Shown here in pieces: positions 40,366 to 51,440 of a stretch of DNA of 64,000 nt. The stretch covers positions 12,111,001-12,175,000 of the forward strand of contig CM034413.1 of the NCBI GenBank assembly GCA_019925095.2, in the 5' to 3' direction. The DNA comes from Dendrolimus kikuchii (taxonomy: Eukaryota; Arthropoda; Insecta; Lepidoptera; Lasiocampidae). The position numbers and the translations under genes are program-made. How positions within the stretch are numbered: position 1 is the stretch's first letter; every line of letters starts with the position of its first letter. The notes under the pieces are model-generated. The model had not been told where the DNA came from, ran no database searches, and was given only the letters and a program-made list of their open reading frames with translations.

Positions 40366-40922
40366 GAATAGTTTGAATGGAGCGTTAGGTAAACTTCTAG
40401 GCGCTAAGAACCTCAGCCAGAAGGCCCAGCTCGCCATACACAACGCGGTGCTGGTACCTACGCTCACGTATGGAAGCGAGAGTTGGGTATGGAAGAGAGA
40501 GCATGAAAGTAAACTTGAGATGCGAGCACTGCGCAAAATCTGCGGAGTGACGCTCGCGGACCGCGTTCGTAATACCGAAGTAAGAAAGAGAGTTGGTCTG
40601 AAAGAGAGTGTCGGGGTGAAGGTAAGGAAAGGAATGCTCCGGTGGTTCGGGCATCTATGAAAGAATGACTAAACAGATATACAATGCAAAAATGGATGGA
40701 TGCAGAAGTCGTGGAAGGCCACGACACACCTTCCATGATCAAATTGATCGTGTACTAGCGGAGGGTGATGTCAGGAGCCTTAAGAACAGACAAGTGTGCA
40801 TGACAAGAGTTATGAATGTCAAAGAAGCAAGTGAGGTGTGTAAGAATGGGCCTAAATGGCGCTCTGTTGTTCGTGCCTACCCCGCAAGGGAACTGGCGTG
40901 AAGTTATGTATGTATGTATGTA
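40366..40922 (+). mobile_element. RTE-type LINE 3' fragment, frame broken
   Basis: Starts GGGAATAGTTTGAATGG. Intact to GMLRWFGHL, where about 16 bases are lost (VERMHDE), then continues from MTKQIYNAKMDGCRSRGRP to AYPARELA and (TATG)n. An earlier small deletion removes RVNAV. Confidence 0.8.
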
Positions 40923-41028
40923 TGTTTCCCATAGGGGTAGAAGAGACGGTGGATTCTCACTTGCTACAATCTTGCCATACATCTCTTGCTTCATCTACTC
41001 TCAATAATCTCTTCACACATACACGTTT
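40923..41028 (-). mobile_element. RTE subfamily-2 3' fragment
   Basis: TGTTTCCCATAGGGGTAGAA then TTCATCTACTCTCAATAATC, same subfamily as 6664-6917. Confidence 0.5.
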
Positions 41029-41125
41029 ATATAGAAAAATAACTCTTTACTGTTAACAATAGATAAACAGAAGTAGAAAATAGAAGAGTTAATACAACGG
41101 GCGCTGTTGTCCCTAAAAAGCGATC
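41029..41125 (-). repeat. LINE 3' end (Jockey/Daphne-like)
   Basis: AATAACTCTTTACTGTTAAC then AAAAAGCGATCTCTTCCGGA, reversed form of the 29240-29360 block. Confidence 0.45.
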
Positions 41126-41286
41126 TCTTCCGGACAACCCTTGACAGGGATTGGTACACTTTTAATACTGACGGTATAGGGAGAAAAATGGTATTGCATT
41201 ACATGCACCTCCACGTAGGCGCTGGCGTTAGCCGGGAACCCGGAGGCGCAGATATGCGCATGATTTCCCTCCCTGAATAATACCGC

Positions 41287-41592
41287 TTTTTTTTATTTTT
41301 TTTTTATTGCAGGAGTTCAGCAGACAGGCAGACGGCCCACTCGATGGAAAGCGGTTACCATCGCCTATAGACATTTGCAATACCAAAGGTGCTCTCTTAA
41401 GGGAGACTGGAACCTGGTCACTAATTCCGGAACACAACTCAAGGTTGTTATGGCGACATACTTTAGACCAGGGGTGGTAGCCATCCAGTCGGGAAAATGC
41501 CCTACCACCTGGCTGTGGGTTGTTTTGTCGCCTCTTACGACAGGCCGCCCGGCCGCAGGAAGTTGTATTCTTTATCCGTTCCTGCACAGATA
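41287..41592 (-). mobile_element. SINE-like repeat, internal deletion
   Basis: T-rich tail at left, head CACAGATA at right. About 17 bases (ACAAATGCGCTGCTG) are lost after CCAAAGGTGCT. Confidence 0.85.
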
Positions 41593-41935
41593 AACCTGGT
41601 TCAGGGGTCCTCTCGCATCAAGCAGAGGAGACCTCACCCCTGTCGTCCAAGTGAGTTAGCTCTTCCAGGGGCTTTCTCAGGCACTGATTGCGCTAGGATC
41701 GGTGTGGGCGTAACTACGTTCTAAGTCTCATGCCTTTCGGAGGAGGGTGGTTTTAGTGGGTATTAGCCATTCTACGTCCAATAGTCTCGAGTGTCCACAC
41801 AAGCCGATCGATTACTGTTTGGATTGCCCTTAGTGGAATGCCTCCATAATTGATAATGATCTAATCCCTTGCAAAGGACTCGGTATGTGCGTAAATATCG
41901 TTTCCCCCGCCTGAAAAAAAAAACTTTTAATACTG
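41593..41935 (+). repeat. LINE 3' UTR, R1-like (tentative)
   Basis: Ends GTGCGTAAATATCGTTTCCC then CCGCCTGAAAAAAAAAA. Shares GGGCGTAACTACGTTCTAAG and TTTTAGTGGGTATT with the reversed copy at 57231-57520. Confidence 0.5.
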
Positions 41936-42242
41936 ACGGTGGTGTTGTCTAGAAATAATGATGAATGGTATATATCCACAATACATACAGGTGCAATATA
42001 CACATATGTATATACTATGTGCACATATAGATGTTTTAAAGAGTGGTAAAAGCACCTGTTCGTTCTTTAAAACATCTGTGATTTTTTTTTCAATTTAACC
42101 TCTTTCATGGTTTAAGAAAGACGGAACTACGATACTATATAACAATTTAGAATAATCAGTTTTTTTTTACATTATCAACTTTATCTACTTAGTTTTTATT
42201 TATGTATCGAAATTTATTTTATTTATGTATTGCTGGATTGTC

Positions 42243-42380
42243 ATAATGATCTGTCGTTAAAGGTCGGAACTAACCCTCTGATCACCAAAAAAGTCAATGA
42301 GTCGTTTTTAAAAATCTTTGTAGAGACTCATGGCCTGAGGACCGAACGATCCAAGCATTTCAATAGCTAACGGTACAAAC
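42243..42380 (-). mobile_element. RLE-type LINE scrap (copy 5)
   Basis: Reversed: encodes decayed MFVPLAIEMLGSFGPQAMSL and a GDQRVS word, matching the VETLGPWGPEA segment. Confidence 0.5.
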
Positions 42381-42849
42381 ATATTATTATTGTTTTTTCC
42401 TATATTTTTCTATAGATTTATGTGATACTTCATTTTAGTAAGCAATAATTTGTAAATTATAAAAAAATATATATAATATAAAATTCTAAACATGCGGTTT
42501 ATAGCTATTCGTTCAGGTGTACAAAAGTAATCGTATTCTGACACAGTTCTCACTACAATGATAGCTTACATTCTTTTCTAGATGCTGCGGTACTTTGTCT
42601 CCCGGGAATCCCGCACGCAAAACGCAGGCCGACTACATCTAATATCCTATCCTTATATATGTAACAATTTATTATTTCTTAGTATGTACAATGTTATTAC
42701 TAATTTATTTATTGTTTATAACATTAATGCTGACGCTATGGAAATATATACGACTATATATCTATAGTGTCAATTTTGCCATGTATATTACTATTACTTA
42801 TATTACTCATATTAACATCTGTGATTTGATCATATTACCTACTAGAGTG
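42381..42849. other. Unassigned AT-rich stretch
   Basis: No supported frame; overlapping short frames near 42582-42915 lack motifs. Confidence 0.35.
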
Positions 42850-43789
42850 AGATCCCAGTCACCCCAGACTTACGTGATTTTAGCAAAAATGTTTTTTTTA
42901 GGATCGGTAGTTTAACATAAACTTAGAAATGCTTATCCGTACAGGAACGGATAAAGAATACAATTTCCTGCGGCCCGGCGGCCTGTCGTAAGAGGCGACT
43001 AAACAACCCACAACCAGGTGGTAGAGTATTTGCTCGACTGGATGGCGACCACCCCTGGTCTAGAGTATGCCGCCATAACAATCTTGTATTGTGTTCCGGC
43101 ATTAGTGACCAGGTTCCAGTCTCCTTTAAGAGAGCAGCAGCGCATTTGTAGCACCTTTGGTGTTGCAAATGTCCATAGGCGATGGTAACCGCTTTCCACT
43201 AAGTGGGCCGTCTGCCTGTCTGCTGAACTCCTGCAATAAAAAAAATAAAAAAAAAAAAAGGAAAGAAATGGATACTCGCTAAGCTGAAAGCGGGACCGTT
43301 TTTCAGGTAGCAGGTATCAAAGGTGGAAAAAAACCATGCCAACTTAAGTCAAAGTAGTACGCATCCTTGCACAGCGGAACTCTTTAACGAGTCTGGGAGG
43401 ATGTTTGGCCGGTCAGATTTGTCGGCTCATTGGAAAATATTATACTTGATAATATATATAAAATTCAGCCTCCCTAAAATAACGTAAGTTCTCACATATT
43501 TTTTTAAAGTGTCTGTCAAGTTATGGCCCACAGGAAGTGTCTGGCACTGTATATCTTTGTTTATAACAATATCATATAAGACATATGTAAAAACTAGCCT
43601 TGCTACTTTGACGTAAGTTAGCATGGTTTTGTTCCACCTTTGATACCTGCTACCTGAAATACTTTCACTTTCAACTTTCCCCGCTTTCAGCTTAGCGAGT
43701 ATCAATTCCTTTCTAAGTTTATGTTAAACTACCGATCCTAAAAATTTCATCTTTCCTATAATCACGTAAGTCTGGGGTGACTGGGATCT
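42850..43789. mobile_element. DNA element with about 190-bp terminal inverted repeats, split by a SINE
   Basis: Left arm 42850-42933 plus 43260-43354; right arm 43603-43789. Outer ends read AGATCCCAGTCACCCCAGAC and GTCTGGGGTGACTGGGATCT. After removal of the SINE the element is about 610 bp with a roughly 250-bp middle lacking a frame. Non-autonomous. Confidence 0.8.
42934..43259 (+). mobile_element. SINE-like repeat in the left arm of the inverted-repeat element
   Basis: Head TATCCGTACAGGAACGGAT to tail CTCCTGCAATAAAAAAAATA, flanked by AGAAATG on the left and AGAAATG on the right (43264-43270), a likely target duplication. Confidence 0.85.
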
Positions 43790-44937
43790 TGGACCATACG
43801 TCGCGGTGTGCCGGCACCAACTCTATAACTCTGTTGGGTGGCTAAACCCTAATAAAGCATTTTTTCAACACATTTGCTCAAGAAATACATTTACAAAGCC
43901 TGTACACATTATTCGAAAGATAAAAATTACGCACCTCACAATGTAACATGCGGTAAAATACGTTTTTAATTTATATAAAAAAAAAAACCACAAAGTGTTT
44001 AACATTACGAGAAAAGTAAGCTGAATAATCAAACCTCCTTGGAAGTACTTTTGATCAATACATTTGTCTCGTTTTAATGTTTCAGAGAAAATAAGACGAA
44101 AGATGTGGTTCTAATTTTCAATACGCGCACGCGCATTAGACACATCAAAGATTGTTGCGATTTTCTAACTGATATCTATGTTTGTTTGTACTATTGTACC
44201 TATTGTACTGTTTTCTCGCAAATGTGTTGAAAAACGTTGAATGACACATGTGCGGATATTGATTTTTCATTTGTTATATTCTGAAAGTACGCTTGGAGTT
44301 ACCTGCTTGGGAAATGATTTCCCTGCTGTCAAAAAATTTCAAAACTGCGAATCATAGATAATATTTGCAACTTACGTGTCAGCTTTTTTACAGCCACTGT
44401 TAAATCGAGGCATAAATTATGATAAAAAAATATCAATAATTTTATTTAAAAAATTATACTTATAAATTACTTTTCACTAAATTATTATTTAATTTACATA
44501 AATATGAGCTGACTATTTATTATCATCAGTGACAAAAAAAAAAATACTGGCTGGTAGAATGCCACAGACAAAAAAAATACTTGACATTTCGTATGTGACG
44601 TAGCAAATGAGTTCATCAGAATTAACAATAGATTTAACTCCTGATTTTATTAGAGAAGTAGTTGCTTTTTTAATTAATCAGTTTTTATTTACTTTCCTCA
44701 TATTCAAAAGGAAAAGCTGTTAACCTCGGATGAAAGGCCTATTTAGGCACTCGAACTATTAGCGCCTTCGATACGCTCGTGTGCCAAACTATCTCATGTC
44801 TAAATAGGTCACTTTCACCTCTCGTGTAAACAGTCTACTATTTACAAACTCATGACTATGGTTAGCCCTCAACTACCATCTACTCGTTCGTAAAAACCAA
44901 CTTACTGCACTAGTATCATAAATAACTATTAATTGAA
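43790..44937. other. Low-repeat stretch with one inverted motif
   Basis: No supported frame or family. GGCCTATTTAGGCAC (near 44728) and GTCTAAATAGGTCAC (near 44798) form an imperfect inverted pair. Confidence 0.35.
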
Positions 44938-45327
44938 TCTATACCTATATATTAATACGTGATGCAAAAACACAGCAAAAACTTTGTACCCGTTTTTATG
45001 AAAATTTTATGAAAATTGCGTGGATGGAGGAGTATGAAATTTCGCACACTTATAGTTTATATAGAGGAGTGTAGAATGCTAATATTTTTTTAAATTATGC
45101 ATAAATAATACATAAAATCAATAAACAACACATTACACACACTACCATGTATTTGAGACACACACGCATATACTCTTTTGTTTATTGTTAAAGTCAAATT
45201 AACAGTGTAGCGTTGGCGAAATCTGTCATTATAGAAGTATAGTCTTTGACAGTAGAACCTTAATGTTCAAACTTATATAATTTAAATTAATTATTATGGT
45301 CGAATTTCGACCACGGGCGACCGCTAG
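44938..45327 (+). mobile_element. Helitron family C, copy 2 (390 bp)
   Basis: 5' TC at 44938, 3' CTAG at 45324-45327, stem TGGTCGAA/TTCGACCA at 45297-45313 exactly 10 bases before CTAG, flanks A (44937) and T (45328). Same family as 27158-27501 in the other orientation. No frame. Confidence 0.9.
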
Positions 45328-45930
45328 TTTCAATAATTGCTCCTGAAGTTAATCCCTCTATAACATCTCTGAGAGAGGAATAAATTGATATCTATGAATT
45401 GGAATTAAATTTCGAATCTTCATTACGTAAAATCCGACTAGCAACCATGCAAAAAAAGCCGTTTTTCCTCTCATATAGCAACGGAAATCGATTAAAATAA
45501 CTGTAAAGCAATTATATCGATTAAAACGATTAAACAGTTAATAATCGATTTACGCGGATATTAATCTTTAATTGGAATGCGGAAATAATGTGATATATTA
45601 ATGCATTGAGAAAAAGTTTGTAATTTAATCGCTTACACGTGGATCGGTGGAACGTGATATTTGACAGATGAGATCTTAAAGATGGCGTCGTGGCGGGAAC
45701 CTGTGCATGACGTTTAGCTAATCAAATTTGTTTTTAAAATATGTAGGTAGTGATTTCAAACAGCTTTTGGTGGCGTGTAACATTTTTAACCGATTTTTAA
45801 AAAAGGAGGAGTTTTGTAATGCGTCGCGTAATTTTTTTAATTAATTTATTTGTACAACGCAACAGATAACAATAAATATTTTTTTTTTTTTTTGCTGATG
45901 CTTTATGCGTTCGATTCAGCAAAGCTTATA
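45328..45930. other. Unassigned, with an AACCGAC-type scrap
   Basis: AACCGATTTTTAAAAAAGG near 45788 belongs to the 59918-60478 family; (T)15 near 45885. AAGATGGCGTCG near 45678 without other promoter signs. Confidence 0.35.
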
Positions 45931-47448
45931 GTCCGGTCATTTTAGACAATTGAAATAAAGAAAATTCCGACAGAGCCAAATCTTCGTAGAGACCTTAGGT
46001 TTACTACAAGGAATAAAGTGTCAAAAGTCCCCATCAGTCCCATGCGCGCTTAGGGACTTATTCGGGGCCCAAGGTCAAAATTTTAGGTTTTTTGGATTTT
46101 TCTCGAAAACGGTAAGTTTTATCGAAAAAGTACCTCAGAGCAAAGTTGTAGATCTTACAATTGTCTATAAAAATGGTCCCTATGATTTTTTCTCAAGACC
46201 CACTATTTCCCAGATATTGCGCTTGTAAGAATCACGTTCTACATAGTATGCACACATATGCCACGTATATACATATTTAGGTACTCAAGCAAGCAAAAAT
46301 GACTACTCATGTCTCCTAAATTAATTTTTCACCTCAAATACTAATTACTAAAGGAATTCGGTTTCTTCTTGCGGTTTATGGAGCTCCAAAAAAAATTGAT
46401 TGCATAGATACGTACAGATATTTAAAATTTGTAAAAAATACACGAAACAAAAAGCAAGTACAGCTATCTTGTCTTCCTCCAACATCGGCATCTGCTACTC
46501 AACATTTGTTTCGAGTATACTATCAAGTTCAGACATGGCAAGGCAAATGAACTGAACCCTGAAGACTGGGGTTGAAAATTGATAAATAATACTTTGGAAC
46601 CGATTCGAACTTTACTGCCCCCTGCTCCAGAAAAACTTCTTAACACTATTTTTTGCAATTGCAAGAAAGGTTGTAGTGCCAAATGTGGCTGTAAAAAAGT
46701 AGGGTTGCAGTGTTCTCCAGCGTGTACCAATTGCCAAAGTGTCTCTTGCTCAAATGTTCAATTAAATACAAGAGAGGAAGATTCATGTGATTTTGATGAA
46801 GAGACAACTGATTCATCTTCATTTGAACAATTTCTAAGCGTTCATCAACAGGAAGGAGAAGAAGAAGAACAAGAAGAAATTGAAGAAAACATGATTGTTG
46901 AAGTTGAATATGAAGAGTATGAGTCAGATTAAAGTAATAAAAAAAAGTTAGAACGACAGTTAAACTCAGTAACCCATATCAATAATCTTCATACTATTAA
47001 ATAATTATTGTTCCTGAAAATAACGTCATAAAGGTTCGTGGAATAGGCCTACCGGGGATACCACGTTGAAAAAAACGCGCCGAGTACACTACCTCACAGG
47101 TGGTGTGGAAATGTGTGCATATTATGTAGAACGTGATTCTTACAAGCGCAATATCTGGGAAATAGTGGGTCTTAGAGAAAAAATCATAGGGACCATTTTT
47201 ATAGAGAATTGTAAGATCTACAACTTTGCTCTGAGGTACTTTTTCGATAAAACTTACCGTTTTCGAGAAAAATCCAAAAAACCTAAAATTTTGACCTTGG
47301 GCCCCGAATAAGTCCCTAAGCTCACATGGGACTGATGGGGACTTTTGACACTTTATTCCTTGTGGTAAACCTAAGGTCTCTACGAAGATTTGGCTCTGTC
47401 GGAATTTTCTTTATTTGATCACTATTTTTATGTCTAAAATGACCGGAC
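45931..47448. mobile_element. Long-TIR DNA element carrying a CXC-domain gene remnant (1518 bp)
   Basis: Arms 45931-46257 and 47112-47448 are inverse complements over about 325 bp with very few mismatches and one 12-bp difference near the outer end. Outer ends GTCCGGTCATTTTAGACA and its complement are flanked by TA on both sides (45929-45930, 47449-47450). The middle holds a broken gene on the plus strand. No transposase motif is seen, so it is non-autonomous or a transposon that has captured or lost coding sequence. Confidence 0.85.
46325..46932 (+). pseudogene. Broken gene with cysteine-rich CXC-like domain
   Basis: A frame from about 46325 encodes GIRFLLAVYGAPKKIDCIDT, KFVKNTRNKKQVQLSCLPPT and QHLFRVYYQVQTWQGK, then shifts frame near 46547 (NELNPEDWG) and meets a TGA where a Trp codon would fit (46573-46575). 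The following open part has a cluster C-x-C-x(3)-C-x(3)-C-x-C-x(6)-C-x(3)-C-x(2)-C-x(4)-C (46645-46755), similar in layout to tesmin/TSO1 CXC domains, and an acidic tail (EEEEQEEIEEN). I recall arthropod proteins with the same order (LPPT...VYxQVQxW...CNCKxGC) of unknown function; not checked. No ATG begins the cysteine-rich part. Confidence 0.7.
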
Positions 47449-47540
47449 TAAAATGGTCCTATATAAATTTTATTGCTGCTAGACTTTTGATACCGAAGAT
47501 ATAGCAGAAAATTCATTAAAATCAGGCACACTAGAGATGT

Positions 47541-47745
47541 CCCGATTAGGTGGTGGAGCGAGATGGAATGCTCTTCCGGCTCAAAGGAAGATCTTCCAGG
47601 GAGGCTAGTGTTGTTCATCGCAGGCCTAGGCCAATCCGTTATTGTTCGAAATTTGTATATATTCTTTGTACATTTCGGGAATGGTTTGCGACCTCAATTA
47701 TTTTACAGCGCCATCTATTGGCTTGTAAGTGTTCCACTACAATAA
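47541..47745 (+). repeat. LINE-like 3' repeat X, copy 2
   Basis: GGAGCGAGATGGAATGCTC to GCGCCATCTATTGGCTTG and GTTCCACTACA, as at 37550-37768. Preceded by GTCCCGATTAGG against GCCCCGATAGGG in the first copy. Confidence 0.5.
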
Positions 47746-47749
47746 AATA

Positions 47750-48364
47750 ATTCTAGCAACAAAGAAACCGACTTCAAGATTAGCTAAAATGCAAAAAATA
47801 TTTTTTTCTACAACATCTGGAAGTCGGTGCCAAGTGAAACAAAAAATACTACATTTTGCCATCTTTTGTTATAGCAATATAATTATTATTGTGACTTCGT
47901 GTTGATTGAAAGTGAAGATTAGGGATTCAAATTTGGCGAAATAGGAATGATACTGAAAGCATCTTTCGCACGGTTTTTGACACACATTCTTTGTCCAACA
48001 ATACACAATTGAGAGTCCTATAAAAATGTCAGGCGATTTCCGTTACATTCGCACGAGGCCACGAAATCGGCGAGAGTGGCTATGATTATTGCGATTCAGA
48101 AAGGCAATTACCGGCTTACTCGTGGTTGAGCGTGTATTGTGCTTAGAAAGCGGTAAAAAAGTTGAACTGAAGGCTTAGTGCGAGTTTTTTTACTACTCGA
48201 TCAGGTTCAAGTTTAGGAAATTTTGTATGGCGCGATATATGTTTCCCTTCACGCGACACGAGATGGCGGTAATCATTCCCATAGAGAATTGCGTCAACTA
48301 GATCGTGAATGAGTTGTAACAAAACGCGCACTAAGCCCTCTTGTTACAGTCTAGGTACATAGGT
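47750..48364. other. Old repeat scrap, then unassigned
   Basis: 47760-47850 (AACCGACTTCAAGATTAGC, GGAAGTCGGTGCCAAG) resembles 29890-29970 and looks like an inverted pair AACCGACTTC / GAAGTCGG. The rest shows nothing. Confidence 0.35.
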
Positions 48365-48450
48365 ACTTTTCGGTCTTATAATAATAATAATCTTTATTTG
48401 CCAGAATGTAGTACAAAAGTTGTTACAATGAAAAGTTGATATCCTTCATA
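48365..48450 (-). repeat. LINE tail
   Basis: ATAATAATAATCTTTATTTG then CCAGAATGTAGTACAAAAG, a reversed LINE 3' end with (AAT)n-like tail. Confidence 0.45.
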
Positions 48451-49834
48451 CATAATTCATACATTTTACCATTGCCATGGTGTGCAAAAATAATAATAAT
48501 TTTAAATTAATTTAATATCATACTTATATCTATATTTGTATATATTTATATCTATATTTTTACAATCGCTTAGTTAAATTATTTATTAATACGTAATTAT
48601 TTTTAATATTATCATTCCTTTAATGTATATATATTACCTATAATTTATTTTTAAATAATATGTATGTCAATCAACTAAATCTACATGTCATGTCAAATAT
48701 TATACGTATAAATTGTAAATTTTAACTATAACCTCAATCAAACGCGCTTTGAAGCGCAGCCATGTGGTACAGCAAGTTTTCAGTCGCACACAAACACATG
48801 TTTATAATAGAAACAGTTGTTATATAGAGAAAGCAATTCTCGTGAAATAAACCGGCTAATGCAGGTTATATGTTGCCATCCTAAAATATATGGCAGTTAA
48901 TATGTATTTATAGCAGATGTCATGAAACTATATTTGTAATAATTACTCATATAATGCCATAATTTAATAGATTATATGAAACTATGTAAGCAATTGTATA
49001 CAATGTATAACTTTGACAGTTGTGAAAATAAGTAGTTGTATTGTTATGAAAACCTTTTTGCCGCAAACATTCGCTGTTTAAAGATGGCGCCACTTGAGAT
49101 ATCGACCATTTACGGAAATCGGTGGGTTTTAGCGCAAAAGTATAAAATCGGCTAGTGTTTGTTCCCAACAATTATTTGATCACGATTTGTGTACCTGTGA
49201 AGGTTAAAGTGAAATGTAAAGTTAATGATTGAAATTGTGTTTAGAGAGTTGAAAGTGATAATAAAACTGTTTTCTGAAGTTCAGCGTCCCATATACATAA
49301 CACTCTTTTTATGGATTACACTCCGAACGTAGTACTTGACTAAAACCGGTTATAACCGGTTAGTTTTAAACTAGTTCCAAGCCTTTTATGTACATGCTAG
49401 ATTGCGATTGTGTACGTGTCTGACGGAATGCTCAGTTGCGAACGTGCTGTCCACTCATACCCGCTTTTGTTCTTACGCACACACAGACACGCGTGAATTG
49501 TAGGACTTATAGCCTTTTATCTATAAATTGGATAGAGATAGAAAGATGGTAATGTCTTTGGTCTTTACATAAATAGACATAATTGATGACAACTGAAATT
49601 GCTAGTTTATTACTAATAGTTTTTATTGATTTTGATTGTAGAGTGTCTTATGAATTATGATTTTACTGGGTGATTGTAATATCATATATTCCTTAATGAT
49701 ATTACATGATTTCCTCATTCTTTCAAATAAATTTGTTTTTCAAAAAATATGTTAGGTTATGTATTAAAATATGTTAAGTGATAAATGGCTCGATCTTTTG
49801 AGTACAACCTTAAAATAATTTTTTGACATGGACA
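48451..49834. other. Longest stretch without a recognised element
   Basis: AT-rich, no frame above 75 codons and no motif. AAGATGGCGCCACTTGAG (49081) and AGTATAAAATCGGC (49138) could belong to a promoter, but no start, splice site or coding region supports it. Confidence 0.35.
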
Positions 49835-50095
49835 TAATTACAGCTCTTTGGGCCGGCTTGATCGGTGTGCTCCACACCAAGCTCTCACAGAATACCGGTG
49901 TGAAATGGTTAGCCTTAAACTCATTATGTTTCGTGTGATGAGTGAGAGATCCTACAGCCCACTTATCGTCCTCCTATGCCATCTTTCTTACTCTATTGTA
50001 AATGCTGGCAACGCATTCGCTTTGACCCTGGTGTTGTAAGTATCTATCGGCGACTATAACCACTTTCCATTAGAAGGGCCATTTGCATATTTGCA
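49835..50095 (+). repeat. Diverged SINE/LINE tail
   Basis: GGCCGGCTTGATCGGTGTGC, then AATGCTGGCAACGCATTC, CCTGGTGTTGTAAGTATC and CGGCGACTATAACCACTTTC. The GGTGTTG...GGCGA.GGTAACC.CTTTCCA order matches the 3' part of the window's SINE family at greater distance. Confidence 0.5.
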
Positions 50096-50432
50096 AGCTT
50101 TAAAAAAAAATCGAAACACGCTATGTTTGTGGCCCTACAACTACTTCAAGGCTAGGTCAAACTACCGGATGAGGAAGCGATCAGTCGCCATTATGGCTTT
50201 ATTAACTTCAAGGATAACACTAGGCTACACGCGCTGGTTTTCTCATTTTAACTTTCTTGAAAAAACAGACAAATCTGACTCAATTTCTTTTACCCAATTT
50301 CAAAAGAAAGAGGTTTTTAATTCGCCTATATGTTTTTGTACTTTTGTTACGCGATTTCTTCGTTAATATAACACACACACACAGGTATATATGTATGTAC
50401 AATCCCAGGTATTATATTAGAATGGTGGATAT
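50096..50432. other. Unassigned, with an AACCGAC-family scrap
   Basis: TTTCAAAAGAAAGAGG then TTTTTAATTCGCCTATATG near 50298-50330, then GTTACGCGATTTCTTCG. (AC)5 near 50372. Confidence 0.35.
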
Positions 50433-50510
50433 ACTGTTCCCGTAGATATGGGAAGGCCCAAGTTCAGTAGTGGAAAGTTTATGGTTTTAAATTATTATTT
50501 ATATCTGTAT
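50433..50510 (+). mobile_element. tRNA-derived SINE, tail scrap
   Basis: TGTTCCCGTAGATATGGGAA then GGCCCAAGTTCAGTAGTGG and (ATT)n-like end, the diverged tail of the 62784 family. Confidence 0.45.
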
Positions 50511-50862
50511 TGTATTAAAAAAAACCTCGATGTACGAGTCCGACTCTTACACGGCCATACCAACATATATCGGGTTAAAAAACTTAATAATTTCTCATAA
50601 AATAATTTTTACACTTAAACTATGAGAACATTTATAAGTTGTTGAGATAGAAAGCACAAATATTAAAAGTTGCAGGTAGTTTTGATTTATTTTTTGTACA
50701 TGCAAGTTACAAGTTCCTGGGAAACAAAAGAAACAAGGATATAGATTTCGTGGAAGTGCCATTGTGTAACTTGTATTTTTTTTAACTTTTATATAATGTA
50801 TTTATACAAATATAAATATATATACAATTATATAAATTTTATCTAAATATAAATATATATTT
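50511..50862. other. Unassigned AT-rich stretch
   Basis: Runs of ATATAAATAT near 50805-50860; no frame or family. Confidence 0.4.
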
Positions 50863-51175
50863 TATCCGTGCAGGAACGGAGAAACAATACAATTTCCTGC
50901 GGCCTGGCGGCCTGTCGTAAGAGGCGACTAAACAATCCACAGCCAGGTGGTAGAGTATTTGCTCGACTGGATGGCGACCACCCCAGGTCTGGAGTATGCC
51001 GCCATAACAACCTTGAGTTGTGTTCCGGTATTAGTGATCAGGTTCCAATCTCCCTTAAGAGTGTAGCAGCGCATTTGTAGCACCTTTGGTGTTGCAAATG
51101 TCCATAGGCGATGGTAACCGCTTTCCATCAAGTGGGCCGTCTGCCTGTCTACTGAACTCCTGCAATAAAAAATAA
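50863..51175 (+). mobile_element. SINE-like repeat, full length
   Basis: Head TATCCGTGCAGGAACGGAG to CTCCTGCAATAAAAAATAAT; the TGGCGACCACCCC subtype. Directly followed by an RTE subfamily-2 end. Confidence 0.85.
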
Positions 51176-51245
51176 TACGCCTGTTTTCCGTAGGGGTAGA
51201 CAGAGACCGTGGATTTCCACTTGCCACGATCTAACGATACCACAA
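51176..51245 (-). mobile_element. RTE subfamily-2 3' scrap
   Basis: ACGCCTGTTTTCCGTAGGGG then TAGACAGAGACCGTGG, as at 6664. Confidence 0.5.
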
Positions 51246-51440
51246 GTGTATGACAATAGTGTGGGTAGAATTGGCGCTGGTAGTACGCAAGGTACTTACT
51301 TACTTACCATGATCAAATCGCAGATGTGCTTAAGAATGGGTAGATAAAAAGCGCCTATAATAAACGTGGTATATGTGTAGAGATTAATAAATGATATATA
51401 ATTTTTTTCTAAATGATCGCGACTAGTATACACAATAGAA

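Noticed and set aside
46464..46730. Minus-strand frame opposite the CXC cluster
   Set aside because: The plus-strand cysteine pattern and acidic tail explain the sequence; the antisense frame has no motif.
47066..47311. 81-codon frame in the right arm of the long-TIR element
   Set aside because: It lies wholly within the inverted repeat and its left-arm counterpart is not open in the same way.
49081..49200. Host promoter with AAGATGGCGCC and TATAAAA
   Set aside because: No initiator at the right distance, no splice donor and no coding region nearby.
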